Shown here: positions 24,095 to 31,707 of the stretch, one piece after another | Layout of the letters: every line of letters begins with the position of its first letter | How positions within the stretch are numbered: position 1 is the stretch's first letter | Source of the DNA: Tessaracoccus oleiagri | Lineage (GTDB): Bacteria; Actinomycetota; Actinomycetes; Propionibacteriales; Propionibacteriaceae | Reading direction: 5' to 3' | DNA length: 64,000 nucleotides | Assembly (NCBI RefSeq): GCF_900103275.1 | Contig: NZ_FNGP01000002.1 | Span: 372,001 to 436,000 of the forward strand | The notes under the pieces: generated by a model | Database searches by the model: none | What the model was told of the DNA's origin: nothing | The model's input: the letters and a program-made list of their open reading frames with translations, nothing else | Position numbers and translations under genes: made by a program

Positions 24095-25357
24095 ATGGCA
24101 CAGGTCTTCATCTCGCGCGTGATCGGGCTGCCGCTCGTCGACGCGTCCGACAGCCACGTCGGGCGGGTGAAGGACATCATCTGCTACACGCGCCCCGACG
24201 GGCGTGCACCGAGGGTCAAGGGCCTGGTGGTGGAGCTCTTCGCCAAGCAGCGCATCTTCGTGCCGATGCTGCGCGTCCACCACGTCTCCGCGCACCAGGT
24301 GAGCATCACGGGCACCATCGACACCCGCCGCTTCCAGCGTCGCGCGGGCGAGCTGCTCGTCGCCGGAGACCTGTTCGACCGACCCGTGGAGCAGGGCGAC
24401 GCGGTGGCGCGGATCCTCGACGTGTCGATGCACGAGGTGCGCAGCCACGAGTGGGAGTTGAGCCAGGTGGCGCTGCGCACCAACACCAGGGTCGGCCGGT
24501 TCGGCTTCGGCGGACGCTCGGAGATCAAGGTGGAGAGCTGGTCGGAGGTGCCGTGGCTGCACGCCTCGACGGTCCGGACCACCGCCACCCTCGTCGCGGA
24601 GTTCGCGGACATGAATCCCGCCGACGTGGCCAAGGAGCTCCACGACATGGACCCGCAGCAGCGCGGCGAGGTGCTCGAGGCCCTCGACGACGAGACCCTC
24701 GCGGAGGCGATCGAGGAGCTCCCCGAGGAGGAGCAGATCGAGGTCATCTCGGCGCTCGCGACGGAGCGCGCCGCCGACGTGCTGGGCGAGATGGACCCCG
24801 ACGACGCCGCGGACCTCATCCGTGACCTGCCCGACGCGGTGGCCGAGGACCTGCTGGAGCACATGGAGCCGGAGGACGCCTCCGACGTGCGCCGCCTGTT
24901 GGTCTACGGCGAGTTCACCGCCGGCGGCATGATGACGCCCGAGCCGGTGATCCTCGACACCGACGCGACGGTGGCGCTGGCGCTCGCGCACGCCCGCCGC
25001 GAGGAGCTCACGCCCGCGCTCGCGTCGATGTGCTTCGTCTGCCGACCCCCGCTCGAGACTCCCACCGGCCGCTACATCGGCGCCGTCCACATCCAGCAGT
25101 TGCTGCGCTCGGCTCCGACGCTGCTCGTCACCACGATGATGGACGAGCACCTCGAGCCGCTGCACCCGAACGACCCGCTCGCGAAGGTGAGCCGGTTCTT
25201 TGCGACGTACAACCTCGTCGTCGCGCCCGTGGTCAACGACGCCGGCCACCTCGTGGGCGCGGTCACCGTCGACGACGTCCTCGACCACATGCTCCCCGAC
25301 GACTGGCGCGGCGACCAGATGGACGAGCCGGAGGACACGGGGGTGACGCGTGGCTGA
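24095..25357 (+). CDS. PRC-barrel / MgtE-N / CBS-pair protein lacking the MgtE channel
   Basis: This 420-residue soluble protein has an N-terminal part resembling PRC-barrel domains (residues 1 to about 160: FISRVIGLPLVDASDSHVGRVKDI). Next comes an MgtE-N superhelical domain (about 165-280: MNPADVAKELHDMDPQQRGEVL, DDAADLIRDLP) and a pair of CBS domains (about 285-405: GGMMTPEPVILDTDATV and VAPVVNDAGHLVGAVTVDDVLDHM). In MgtE these domains sense Mg and gate the channel, but here no membrane domain follows. Three small membrane proteins downstream may be partners. Similar truncated MgtE proteins occur next to mrp in mycobacteria, from memory. Function unknown. Confidence 0.85.
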   Translation: MAQVFISRVIGLPLVDASDSHVGRVKDIICYTRPDGRAPRVKGLVVELFAKQRIFVPMLRVHHVSAHQVSITGTIDTRRFQRRAGELLVAGDLFDRPVEQGDAVARILDVSMHEVRSHEWELSQVALRTNTRVGRFGFGGRSEIKVESWSEVPWLHASTVRTTATLVAEFADMNPADVAKELHDMDPQQRGEVLEALDDETLAEAIEELPEEEQIEVISALATERAADVLGEMDPDDAADLIRDLPDAVAEDLLEHMEPEDASDVRRLLVYGEFTAGGMMTPEPVILDTDATVALALAHARREELTPALASMCFVCRPPLETPTGRYIGAVHIQQLLRSAPTLLVTTMMDEHLEPLHPNDPLAKVSRFFATYNLVVAPVVNDAGHLVGAVTVDDVLDHMLPDDWRGDQMDEPEDTGVTRG

Positions 25358-25844
25358 GGATGACCTCTCCAAGCCGGGGCGGCTGAACCGCCTCGCGCTG
25401 CCCAAGGTGCAACTGGATTCGGAGACGTTCGGGCGCTTCGCCGAGGCCGTGGCCCGGTTCATGGGCACGGGCAAGTTCCTCGTCTACATGACCGTCTTCG
25501 TGCTCGTCTGGGTGACGATCAACGTGGTGGGGCTCTTCGGGCTGCGCTGGGACCCGTACCCGTTCATCCTCCTCAACCTGTTCTTCTCCACCCAGGCCTC
25601 CTACTCCGCGCCGCTGATCCTCCTGGCGCAGAACCGGCAGGAGGACCGCGACAAGATCAGCCTCGACGAGGACCGTCGCCTCGCCGCCCAGTCCCGGGCC
25701 GACATGGACTTCCTCGCCCGCGAGATCGCCGCCATCCGGATGCACCTCGGCGAACTCGCCACCCGCGACTTCGTGCGCTCCGAGTTGCGCGGCGAACTGC
25801 GGGACCTCACCGACCGTCTGGAGAAGCTCAATGAGCGGAGTTGA
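25350..25844 (+). CDS. DUF1003 membrane protein
   Basis: This 164-residue DUF1003 protein has two membrane helices (about residues 42-62 and 70-92) around the family core FMGTGKFLVYMTVFVLVWVT and SYSAPLILLAQNRQEDRDK. A long coiled-coil-like C-terminal tail follows (DFLAREIAAIRMHLGELATRDFVRSEL). The GTG start overlaps the MgtE-N/CBS gene by 8 bases, so translation is coupled. The function of DUF1003 is unknown; the context suggests it is the membrane partner of the MgtE-N/CBS protein. Confidence 0.88.
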   Translation: MAEDDLSKPGRLNRLALPKVQLDSETFGRFAEAVARFMGTGKFLVYMTVFVLVWVTINVVGLFGLRWDPYPFILLNLFFSTQASYSAPLILLAQNRQEDRDKISLDEDRRLAAQSRADMDFLAREIAAIRMHLGELATRDFVRSELRGELRDLTDRLEKLNERS

Positions 25845-26190
25845 CCGAATCGACGCCCGGCCCGCGGCCGAGGTGCGCTGGTTCGCCGTGGTGTCCTTGG
25901 TCGGCCACGTCGGACTGCTGGCGCTCGGCGCCTCGGCGCTGTGGCGGATCAGCGGCGGCTGGTGGGTGGGGGCCGTCACCGCACCGGTGTTCGCGGTCGC
26001 CTATGCTGCCATGTGGCGGTTCCTGTTGGCCCCGGGCTCGCGTCGACGGTTGGGGCAGCGGGAACGGTTCACCCTGACCCTCGTCGTCGTGCCGCTGGTC
26101 GTGGTCCTCGCCGCGCTCGGGGAGATCTGGCTGCCCGCCCTCATCATGGGCAGCTTCGTGCTCCTGGGGGACTCCCTCAACGAGCGCTGA
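25831..26190 (+). CDS. Small membrane protein of unknown function
   Basis: This 119-residue protein has four hydrophobic segments (about 17-39, 43-63, 80-97, 100-115) joined by short basic loops (RFLLAPGSRRRLGQRERF). No family is recognised. It overlaps the end of the DUF1003 gene by 14 bases and shares its orientation, so it belongs to the same transcript. Codon usage is like that of its neighbours. Confidence 0.7.
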   Translation: MSGVDRIDARPAAEVRWFAVVSLVGHVGLLALGASALWRISGGWWVGAVTAPVFAVAYAAMWRFLLAPGSRRRLGQRERFTLTLVVVPLVVVLAALGEIWLPALIMGSFVLLGDSLNER

Positions 26191-26241
26191 GTGCGCGGCA
26201 ATAAACTTGAACATATTGGAAAAACTGGAAGGATGGGTCGG

Positions 26242-27393
26242 GTGACCGAACACCCCCTGATTCCCCGCGTCCGCGCGGCCCTGCACACCGTCGAGGATCC
26301 CGAGATCCGCCGGCCGATCACCGAACTGGGGATGGTCGACCAGATCGTCGCCACGGAGGACGGCGCCATCACCGTGCGGGTCCTGCTGACCGTGTCGGGC
26401 TGCCCGATGCGCAGCGAGATCAACACCCGCGTCGAGAACGCGGTCTCCCAGGTCGAGGGCGTGACCGGCGTCACAGTCGAGCTCGGCGTCATGAGCGACG
26501 AGCAGCGCCAGGCCATGCGCCAGATGCTCCGCGGCGGCAAGCCCGACAAGGTGATCCCCTTCGCGCAGCCCGGCAACCTCACCAAGGTGATCGGCGTCGC
26601 GTCCGGCAAGGGCGGCGTCGGCAAGTCCTCCGTGACCGTCAACCTCGCCGTCGCGCTGGCCAAGATGGGCCGCAGCGTCGGCGTGCTGGACGCCGACATC
26701 TACGGCCACTCCGTTCCCGACCTCCTGGGCCTGGGCGAGGCGCGCCCCACGCTCGTCGAGGACATGATCATGCCGGTCCCCGCGCTGGACGGGCTCAAGG
26801 TGATCTCGGTCGGCATGCTGAAGCCCAGCCGCGACCAGGTCGTCGCGTGGCGCGGCCCGATCCTCGACCGGGCGCTCACGCAGCTGCTGAGCGACGTCTT
26901 CTGGGGCGACCTCGACTACCTCATCCTCGACCTGCCGCCGGGCACCGGTGACGTCGCGATGTCGCTCGGCCAGAAGATCCCGGGCTCAGAGGTGCTCGTC
27001 GTGACCACGCCGCAGCAGGCGGCCTCCGACGTCGCCGAGCGTGCGGGAACGATGGCGCACATCATGGAGCAGCGGGTGATCGGCGTGGTGGAGAACATGT
27101 CGTGGCTCGAGCACACCTGCCCGAACTGCGACGAGGTGCACCGCCTCGAGCTGTTCGGCGCGGGCGGCGGCGAACTCGTCGCCGAGGCGCTCACCGACCG
27201 GGTGGGCTACTCCGTCGAGCAGCTGGCGCAGATCCCCTTCGACGAGGCGCTCCTGGCCGGCGGCGACCGCGGCACCCCGATCGTCGACTCGGCCCCGGAC
27301 CACCCCGCGGCTCGGGCGCTCACGCAGCTCGCGCAGGACATCGCGTCGCGGAAGCCCTCGCTGGTGGGCCAGCGGCTCAACCTGATGACGTAG
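26242..27393 (+). CDS. mrp: Mrp/ApbC family iron-sulfur cluster carrier ATPase
   Basis: This P-loop ATPase of about 383 residues binds and delivers [4Fe-4S] clusters. The N-terminal DUF59/MIP18 domain contains VEDPEIRRPITELGMV and VSGCPMRSEI. The ATPase has the deviant Walker A SGKGGVGKSSV, LDADIYGHS, LDLPPGTGD and the cluster-binding CxxC pair in HTCPNCDEVH. I place the start at GTG 26242 because GGAAGGA sits about 8 bases upstream; ATG 26233 and GTG 26191 are in frame and remain possible. It converges on tatB across a 16-base gap without a terminator. Confidence 0.93.
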   Translation: MTEHPLIPRVRAALHTVEDPEIRRPITELGMVDQIVATEDGAITVRVLLTVSGCPMRSEINTRVENAVSQVEGVTGVTVELGVMSDEQRQAMRQMLRGGKPDKVIPFAQPGNLTKVIGVASGKGGVGKSSVTVNLAVALAKMGRSVGVLDADIYGHSVPDLLGLGEARPTLVEDMIMPVPALDGLKVISVGMLKPSRDQVVAWRGPILDRALTQLLSDVFWGDLDYLILDLPPGTGDVAMSLGQKIPGSEVLVVTTPQQAASDVAERAGTMAHIMEQRVIGVVENMSWLEHTCPNCDEVHRLELFGAGGGELVAEALTDRVGYSVEQLAQIPFDEALLAGGDRGTPIVDSAPDHPAARALTQLAQDIASRKPSLVGQRLNLMT

Positions 27394-27409
27394 CAGCCGG
27401 CTCCGCGCC

Positions 27410-27847
27410 TCAGGTAGCTTCGGGATCGAAGGGCGCGGGACGGTAGGACGCCTCGGCGCCCGCATCGTCGGCCTCGGGTTCCTTCACCTTGGTGGAGGCC
27501 TTGGCTGTGGTGCGGGCGTCGGCCATTTCCGACTCGACGTTCTTCGTCGCGTCCTCGAGCGTGGCCTTCATCGCCTCGATCTCCCGCTTGGCCTCCTCGA
27601 TTGCCGCGACCTCCTGGCTGAGGTGCTTCTTGATGAAGGCCTTCGGGTTGAGGTCCTTGAGCTCGAGGTCCGAGTACTCGGGACCGAGCTGCTCGCGCAG
27701 GCTGTTCTGGGTGTTGTTCGCGACGTTGCGCAGGTACACGAAGATGCGCGCCGCCTTCCTTGAGTACTCGGGCATCTTGTCCGGCCCGAACAGGAGGATG
27801 GCGAGGACGACGATCAGAACAAGCTCTACTCCGTCGATCCCAAACAC
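27410..27847 (-). CDS. tatB: Sec-independent protein translocase subunit TatB
   Basis: TatB (145 residues) is the Tat-substrate receptor partner of TatC. It starts FGIDGVELVLIVVLAILLFGPDKMPEYSRK, with a single N-terminal membrane helix (residues about 5-21), the FGP hinge, an amphipathic helix and a long charged coiled-coil tail. The spelling FGxDGxELxLI with GPDKMPE is characteristic of actinobacterial TatB. It follows the sigma/anti-sigma pair in the same direction but has its own -10 hexamer 7 bases before its GTG. One Tat client is encoded in this window (the DyP peroxidase). Confidence 0.92.
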   Translation of the reverse strand: MFGIDGVELVLIVVLAILLFGPDKMPEYSRKAARIFVYLRNVANNTQNSLREQLGPEYSDLELKDLNPKAFIKKHLSQEVAAIEEAKREIEAMKATLEDATKNVESEMADARTTAKASTKVKEPEADDAGAEASYRPAPFDPEAT

Positions 27848-27854
27848 GACCTGA

Positions 27855-27860
27855 ATGCTA
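27855..27860 (-). promoter_or_regulatory. -10 element (TAGCAT) of tatB, leaderless type
   Basis: TAGCAT ends 7 bases before the GTG of tatB, inside the 18-base gap after the anti-sigma gene. Confidence 0.6.
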
Positions 27861-27865
27861 CCGTG

Positions 27866-29290
27866 TCAGCGCAGCCCGGTGAGCCGCCCCATCCCGCTGG
27901 ACAGTCGCACCCACAATCCGTCCTTGTGGGGCGCGGGTTCGGGAAGGTCTCGCATGGCGGTGGCGATGAGCTCCGGTGAGCCGTTGGTGGCCACCGACAC
28001 CACGCCGCGGCCCGCCTGCCACGCCGTCACGGTCGGCAGCCCCGCAGCCGCCCGGGCCTCGATGGGCCCGTCCTCGAGCAGCATCCCGTCCACCCACGAC
28101 GCGGTGAGCGTCTGGATGCCATCGGAGTAGACGAGGCTCATGCTGTGCTCCCCGTCGGACGAGGCGTACGCGACGAGCGGCAGCCCCGCCAGGGTGTAGG
28201 GGCACGACGAGAAGCCGACGCACCAGCCGCGTGTGCCGCCCGTCGACGCCCTGGACAGCGAGATGAGCTGGGTGCGGTTCTCGGGCAGCTCGGTCTCGCC
28301 CACAGTGAGCTGGTCGTAGGCCACGACGATGGTCGGCCGGCCCTCGCTGTCGTAGCGCTCCGAGCGCAGCGTCAGCCCGGTCTCGACGTCGAGCCACCAC
28401 CGCGAGACCGTGCGGTCCCCGTCGCGGGCCTCGATGATCATGGCCGGCCGGTCCGCGACCTCCCCCAGGGTCGGGAAGGTGAAGAAGTCCCAGCGGGCAG
28501 GAACGGACACGTCGCCGCCTCGGAACTCGGGCAGGAACGTGGACATGAACCGGCTGCCCCGGCGGTCGAGCACGACGAGGTTGGACCCCTCTCCCGCGAC
28601 CCGGTCGACGAGCACGTCGCTCGTGACGAACCGGCGCTCGTTGTTGGTGACCCACACGCGCTGGACCCCGGTGAGCGAGACGTCGGACTCCTGCGCCTGG
28701 TCGAGGAGCGCGTCCACCGCCTCCGCGGAGATCGGCAGCGCCTGCCCCTGGGGCACGCGGCCCACGACGGCCTCGTCGGCCAGCCCGAACTTCGCACCGC
28801 GGTTCTGCGCCAGCAGCACGGCGCCGACGGCCTCCTGGACGCTGATCGCCGTCGTCTGCATCGCGAACTGCTCCCGGGCCTCGCCGAGCGGATCGGTGAT
28901 CAGGCGCGGGTCGGGGGCCAGGATGATCGCCAGGACGACCACCGACATGGCGACGACGAGCGCGGCCGCCGACGACTGGGTGAGGCGCCGACGACGTGCC
29001 CGCCGCTTCGACGGGAGCTCTCCGACCGGGCCGCTGGCGATGTAGAGCGGCTGCGAGGAGTCCTCGCCTGCGATGGCCTCGAGACGGCTCGCGAGCGAGC
29101 TGGGGGCGCAGACCTCGCGGCTGCAGGACGCGGACAGGGCGGACCGGAGTTCACGGATGGCGACGACCTCGTCGCGGCACGGCTTGCAGCCGGCAAGATG
29201 GTAGGCGACCTCGCTCCACCGGCGCGGCGGAAGGGTCTCGTCGACGAACGCCGAGAGTGACTCGTGGTACTTCGCGCAGCCCCGACTCAC
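27866..29290 (-). CDS. Transmembrane anti-sigma factor fused to an RseB/MucB-like extracytoplasmic domain
   Basis: In this 474-residue protein, residues 1-60 form a zinc-binding anti-sigma domain (zf-HC2/ZAS) with HLAGCKPC at residues 31-38. A basic stretch precedes one membrane helix at about 108-125. Residues 130-474 are an extracytoplasmic domain that resembles the lipid-sensing RseB/MucB fold in layout (FFTFPTLGEVADRPAMIIEARDGDRTVSRWWLDVETGLTLRSE pattern of short beta strands). The GTG lies 1 base after the sigE stop. The cytoplasmic part should bind SigE and release it on envelope stress. In E. coli these are two proteins, RseA and RseB. Confidence 0.85.
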   Translation of the reverse strand: MSRGCAKYHESLSAFVDETLPPRRWSEVAYHLAGCKPCRDEVVAIRELRSALSASCSREVCAPSSLASRLEAIAGEDSSQPLYIASGPVGELPSKRRARRRRLTQSSAAALVVAMSVVVLAIILAPDPRLITDPLGEAREQFAMQTTAISVQEAVGAVLLAQNRGAKFGLADEAVVGRVPQGQALPISAEAVDALLDQAQESDVSLTGVQRVWVTNNERRFVTSDVLVDRVAGEGSNLVVLDRRGSRFMSTFLPEFRGGDVSVPARWDFFTFPTLGEVADRPAMIIEARDGDRTVSRWWLDVETGLTLRSERYDSEGRPTIVVAYDQLTVGETELPENRTQLISLSRASTGGTRGWCVGFSSCPYTLAGLPLVAYASSDGEHSMSLVYSDGIQTLTASWVDGMLLEDGPIEARAAAGLPTVTAWQAGRGVVSVATNGSPELIATAMRDLPEPAPHKDGLWVRLSSGMGRLTGLR

Positions 29291-29291
29291 G

Positions 29292-29864
29292 TCACCCGAC
29301 CCCGAGGAAACGCTTGCGTCCCTCGGCGGGCGCGCGATGCCCGAGCGCCTTGCGCAGCTGGCTTCGTCCGCGCGCGATGCGGCTTCGCACCGTACCGAGT
29401 TTCACGTCGAGTACCTCTGCGATCTCCTCGTAGCTCAGGCCCTCGATGTCGCACAGCACCACGGCGACGCGGTACTCGGGGCTGAGGTCGGCGAGCGCGG
29501 CCGCGACGTCGGGGTCGAGGTTCGCGTCGGCGTGCAGGTCCTGCGGCGCGGTCGCGCTCCCCCACACGTGGTCGGGGGCGGACGAGAGGGCGTCCATGCG
29601 GATGCGCTGGCGGCGTCGGGCCTGGTCGAGGAAGAGGTTGGTGGTGATGCGGTGCAGCCAGCCCGAGAGCGTGCCGGGCTTGAACTGGTGGATGGACTTG
29701 AAGACGCGCACGAACACGTCCTGCGTCAGGTCCTCGGCATCATGGGTGTTGCCGGTCAGGCGCAGGGCGAGTCGGTAGACCTGGGGGGAATAGTCCTGGA
29801 CCAGTTCCTGCCAAGTGGGCGCGACCCAGTCCGCGGTGGTCGCGTCGCCGGTCTGCATGTCCAT
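29292..29864 (-). CDS. sigE: ECF RNA polymerase sigma factor, SigE-like
   Basis: This 190-residue extracytoplasmic-function sigma factor has region 2 in [33 protein letters not shown] and ARRRQRIRM, and region 4 in [48 protein letters not shown]. It is followed directly by its membrane anti-sigma factor, and its upstream region contains a promoter of ECF type, so it is probably autoregulated. The sigE / anti-sigma / tatB order and the O-methyltransferase nearby match the mycobacterial sigE locus, which controls envelope stress. ATG 29864 is used; an ATG two codons later is also possible. Confidence 0.93.
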   Translation of the reverse strand: MDMQTGDATTADWVAPTWQELVQDYSPQVYRLALRLTGNTHDAEDLTQDVFVRVFKSIHQFKPGTLSGWLHRITTNLFLDQARRRQRIRMDALSSAPDHVWGSATAPQDLHADANLDPDVAAALADLSPEYRVAVVLCDIEGLSYEEIAEVLDVKLGTVRSRIARGRSQLRKALGHRAPAEGRKRFLGVG

Positions 29865-29916
29865 GGGCCCCTATTTCACCAGCCCAACCTGTGTAGAGGC
29901 TGTGTACCTGTGTGTC

Positions 29917-29942
29917 AACGCGCGAGGAGGCGGTTTTGTTCC
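29917..29942 (-). promoter_or_regulatory. Putative SigE-dependent autoregulated promoter
   Basis: On the minus strand GGAAC (29938-29942) is followed after 17 bases by CGTT (29917-29920). This fits the ECF/SigE pattern GGAAC...CGTT. Transcription would start about 50 bases before the sigE ATG. Confidence 0.55.
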
Positions 29943-29945
29943 CGC

Positions 29946-30845
29946 TCAGTCGCGGAACTCCTCGTACACGGCCAGCGTATCGAGGTAGCGCTGCAGCATG
30001 GGCCCGGGCACGTCTCCCATCGGGGCACGGCAGCCGCCGACGCGGAGCCCGCGGGCGTTCAGCGCGGCCTTGACCATCATGCAGCCCTGCGTCGCGAAGA
30101 CGCCGGTGAACGCCGGGATCGCGTACTTGTTGAGCGACGTGGCCTGGCCGACGTCGCCGCCGAGGAAGGCGTCGACGATCTGCCGCGCCAGCGGGGCGGT
30201 GAAGTGCGTCGACGTGCCGACCACGCCGACGCCGCCGACCGCGAGCAGCGGCAGCAGCATCGCGTCGTCGCCGGCGTAGTACTGGAGGGTGGACTGCGCC
30301 ATCACCGTCGCGCTGGAGGCGATGGCGCCCTTGGCGTCCTTCACCGCGCGGATGTTGGGGTGCTCCGAGAGCCGGATGAGCATGGCCTCGGGGATCGGGA
30401 TGCCGGCGCGGTGCGGGATGTCGTAGAGCATCACCGGGAGGTCCGTGGCGTCGGCCACCGTCGTGAAGTGCCGCTCCAGTTCCGCCTCGGGCGGGCGCGA
30501 GTAGTACGGGGTGACGACGAGGATGCCGTCCGCCCCGGCCCCCGCCGCCTGCTCGGCGAGCTCGAGCGTGTGCCGCGTGGAGAAGGTACCGACGCCGGCG
30601 ACCACGCTGGCACGGTCGCCCACGGCCCCAACGACCGCCTCCAGCAGAGCCCGCTTCTCGTCGTCGCTCGTGGTGGGCGATTCGCCGGTGGTCCCGTTGA
30701 CGACCAGGCCGTCGTTGCCGAGGTCGTCGACGAGGTGCCTGGCGAGCGTCACGGCGTCGTCGAGGGCGAGCTGGTCGTCGTCGGTGAACGGAGTCACCAT
30801 CGCGGTCAGGACGCGCCCGAACACCGGTTCGAGCTGCTCAGTCAT
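29946..30845 (-). CDS. dapA: 4-hydroxy-tetrahydrodipicolinate synthase
   Basis: DapA (299 residues) condenses pyruvate with aspartate semialdehyde in the first step of the DAP/lysine branch. It is a TIM-barrel Schiff-base aldolase. Visible motifs are VLTAMVTPF, the pyruvate-site VNGTTGESPTTS, the catalytic tyrosine in MLYDIPHRAG and the Schiff-base lysine near residue 169 in AVKDAKG. The start chosen matches the family and has GGGAGG about 7 bases upstream; a longer open frame upstream is not supported. It lies upstream of sigE in the same direction and divergent from the O-methyltransferase. Confidence 0.95.
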   Translation of the reverse strand: MTEQLEPVFGRVLTAMVTPFTDDDQLALDDAVTLARHLVDDLGNDGLVVNGTTGESPTTSDDEKRALLEAVVGAVGDRASVVAGVGTFSTRHTLELAEQAAGAGADGILVVTPYYSRPPEAELERHFTTVADATDLPVMLYDIPHRAGIPIPEAMLIRLSEHPNIRAVKDAKGAIASSATVMAQSTLQYYAGDDAMLLPLLAVGGVGVVGTSTHFTAPLARQIVDAFLGGDVGQATSLNKYAIPAFTGVFATQGCMMVKAALNARGLRVGGCRAPMGDVPGPMLQRYLDTLAVYEEFRD

Positions 30846-30929
30846 GAAGGGGCCTCCCTGTGGACACCGGCTACGTTGAGATTCCGCCACATTCTAGTGG
30901 CTATCCACCGAGGCGGGCGTCACGCCGAC

Positions 30930-30935
30930 TACGCT
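30930..30935 (+). promoter_or_regulatory. -10 element (TACGCT) of the O-methyltransferase gene, leaderless type
   Basis: TACGCT ends 7 bases before the GTG at 30943. No Shine-Dalgarno is seen. Confidence 0.55.
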
Positions 30936-30942
30936 GGGCACC

Positions 30943-31593
30943 GTGACTACCCCGACTCAGCCCGTTGCTCCCACAGAGGCAACCTGGGCGTACACCGAAG
31001 ACTACGTTTCCACCTCCGAGGCGGTCGGCGCCGCTCGCGACGAGGCGATCATCTCCGGTCAGGTCCCGATCAGCCCCGGCGTGGTGGCCGCGCTGTCCGT
31101 GCTCGCGAAGGCGATGGGAGCCAAGGCGATCGTCGAGGTCGGCACCCTGCACGGAGCCTCCGGGATGACGTTCCTCGAGGCCATGGGCACCGACGGGATC
31201 CTCACCAGCATCGACGTGGAGGCCGACAACCAGCTCGGCGCCCGCAAGGTCTTCACCGGCGCCGGCTTCCCGTCCTCCCGGTTCCGGCTCATCGCCGGCT
31301 CCCCGATCGAGGTCCTGCCGAAGCTGCGCGACGAGGCGTACGACATCGTCTTCATCAACGGCGACAAGCTCGAGTACGTCGAGTACGTCGCCCTCGCCGC
31401 CCGGCTCCTGCGCCCCGGCGGCGTGCTCGCCGTGCACGACGCCCTCTGGTACAACCGGGTCCCCGACCGCGACGACGAGTCCGACGAGGCGATCATCATC
31501 CGGGAGGCCCTCGAGGCGATCACCGGCTCCGAGCAGTACACGCAGTCGCTGCTGCCCGTCGGCAACGGGCTGCTGCTCGCAGTGAAGAACTGA
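30943..31593 (+). CDS. SAM-dependent O-methyltransferase (family 3, CCoAOMT-like)
   Basis: This 216-residue cytoplasmic methyltransferase has motif I AIVEVGTLHGASGMTFLEAM, an acidic SAM ligand in ILTSIDVEADN, YDIVFINGDKLEYVEYV and GGVLAVHDALWYNRV. This is the metal-dependent catechol-type O-methyltransferase family, although one Asp of the usual metal site (FIDADK) reads FINGDK here. A closely similar gene flanks sigE in mycobacteria (Rv1220c, from memory); its substrate is not known. The gene ends before a long bidirectional hairpin. Confidence 0.88.
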   Translation: MTTPTQPVAPTEATWAYTEDYVSTSEAVGAARDEAIISGQVPISPGVVAALSVLAKAMGAKAIVEVGTLHGASGMTFLEAMGTDGILTSIDVEADNQLGARKVFTGAGFPSSRFRLIAGSPIEVLPKLRDEAYDIVFINGDKLEYVEYVALAARLLRPGGVLAVHDALWYNRVPDRDDESDEAIIIREALEAITGSEQYTQSLLPVGNGLLLAVKN

Positions 31594-31615
31594 CGGCCTC
31601 CCGGGGCCCACGTCA

Positions 31616-31683
31616 AAGGCGCCTGCGTTTCCTACATGTACCTGCGTTGCATCGCAGGTGAACGTAGGAAACGCAGGCGCCTT
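31616..31683. repeat. Long intergenic hairpin (31-base arms), copy 1 of a dispersed repeat family
   Basis: Arms 31616-31646 and 31653-31683 pair over 31 positions with 3 mismatches around the loop TTGCAT. The element lies between two convergent genes (O-methyltransferase and glgC) and probably terminates both transcripts. Its inner 50 bases align without gaps with the hairpin at 58507-58564, sharing the right arm CGCAGGTGAACGTAGGAA. Confidence 0.9.
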
Positions 31684-31707
31684 GGTGTGAGGCGGCGGGG
31701 GCGGGGT

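Noticed and set aside
22937-25474. A possible 845-residue minus-strand protein containing the methyltransferase at its C-terminus
   Set aside because: The upstream part is antisense to the MgtE-N/CBS gene and the YflT gene in another frame. The methyltransferase has its own GTG start coupled to the YflT stop.
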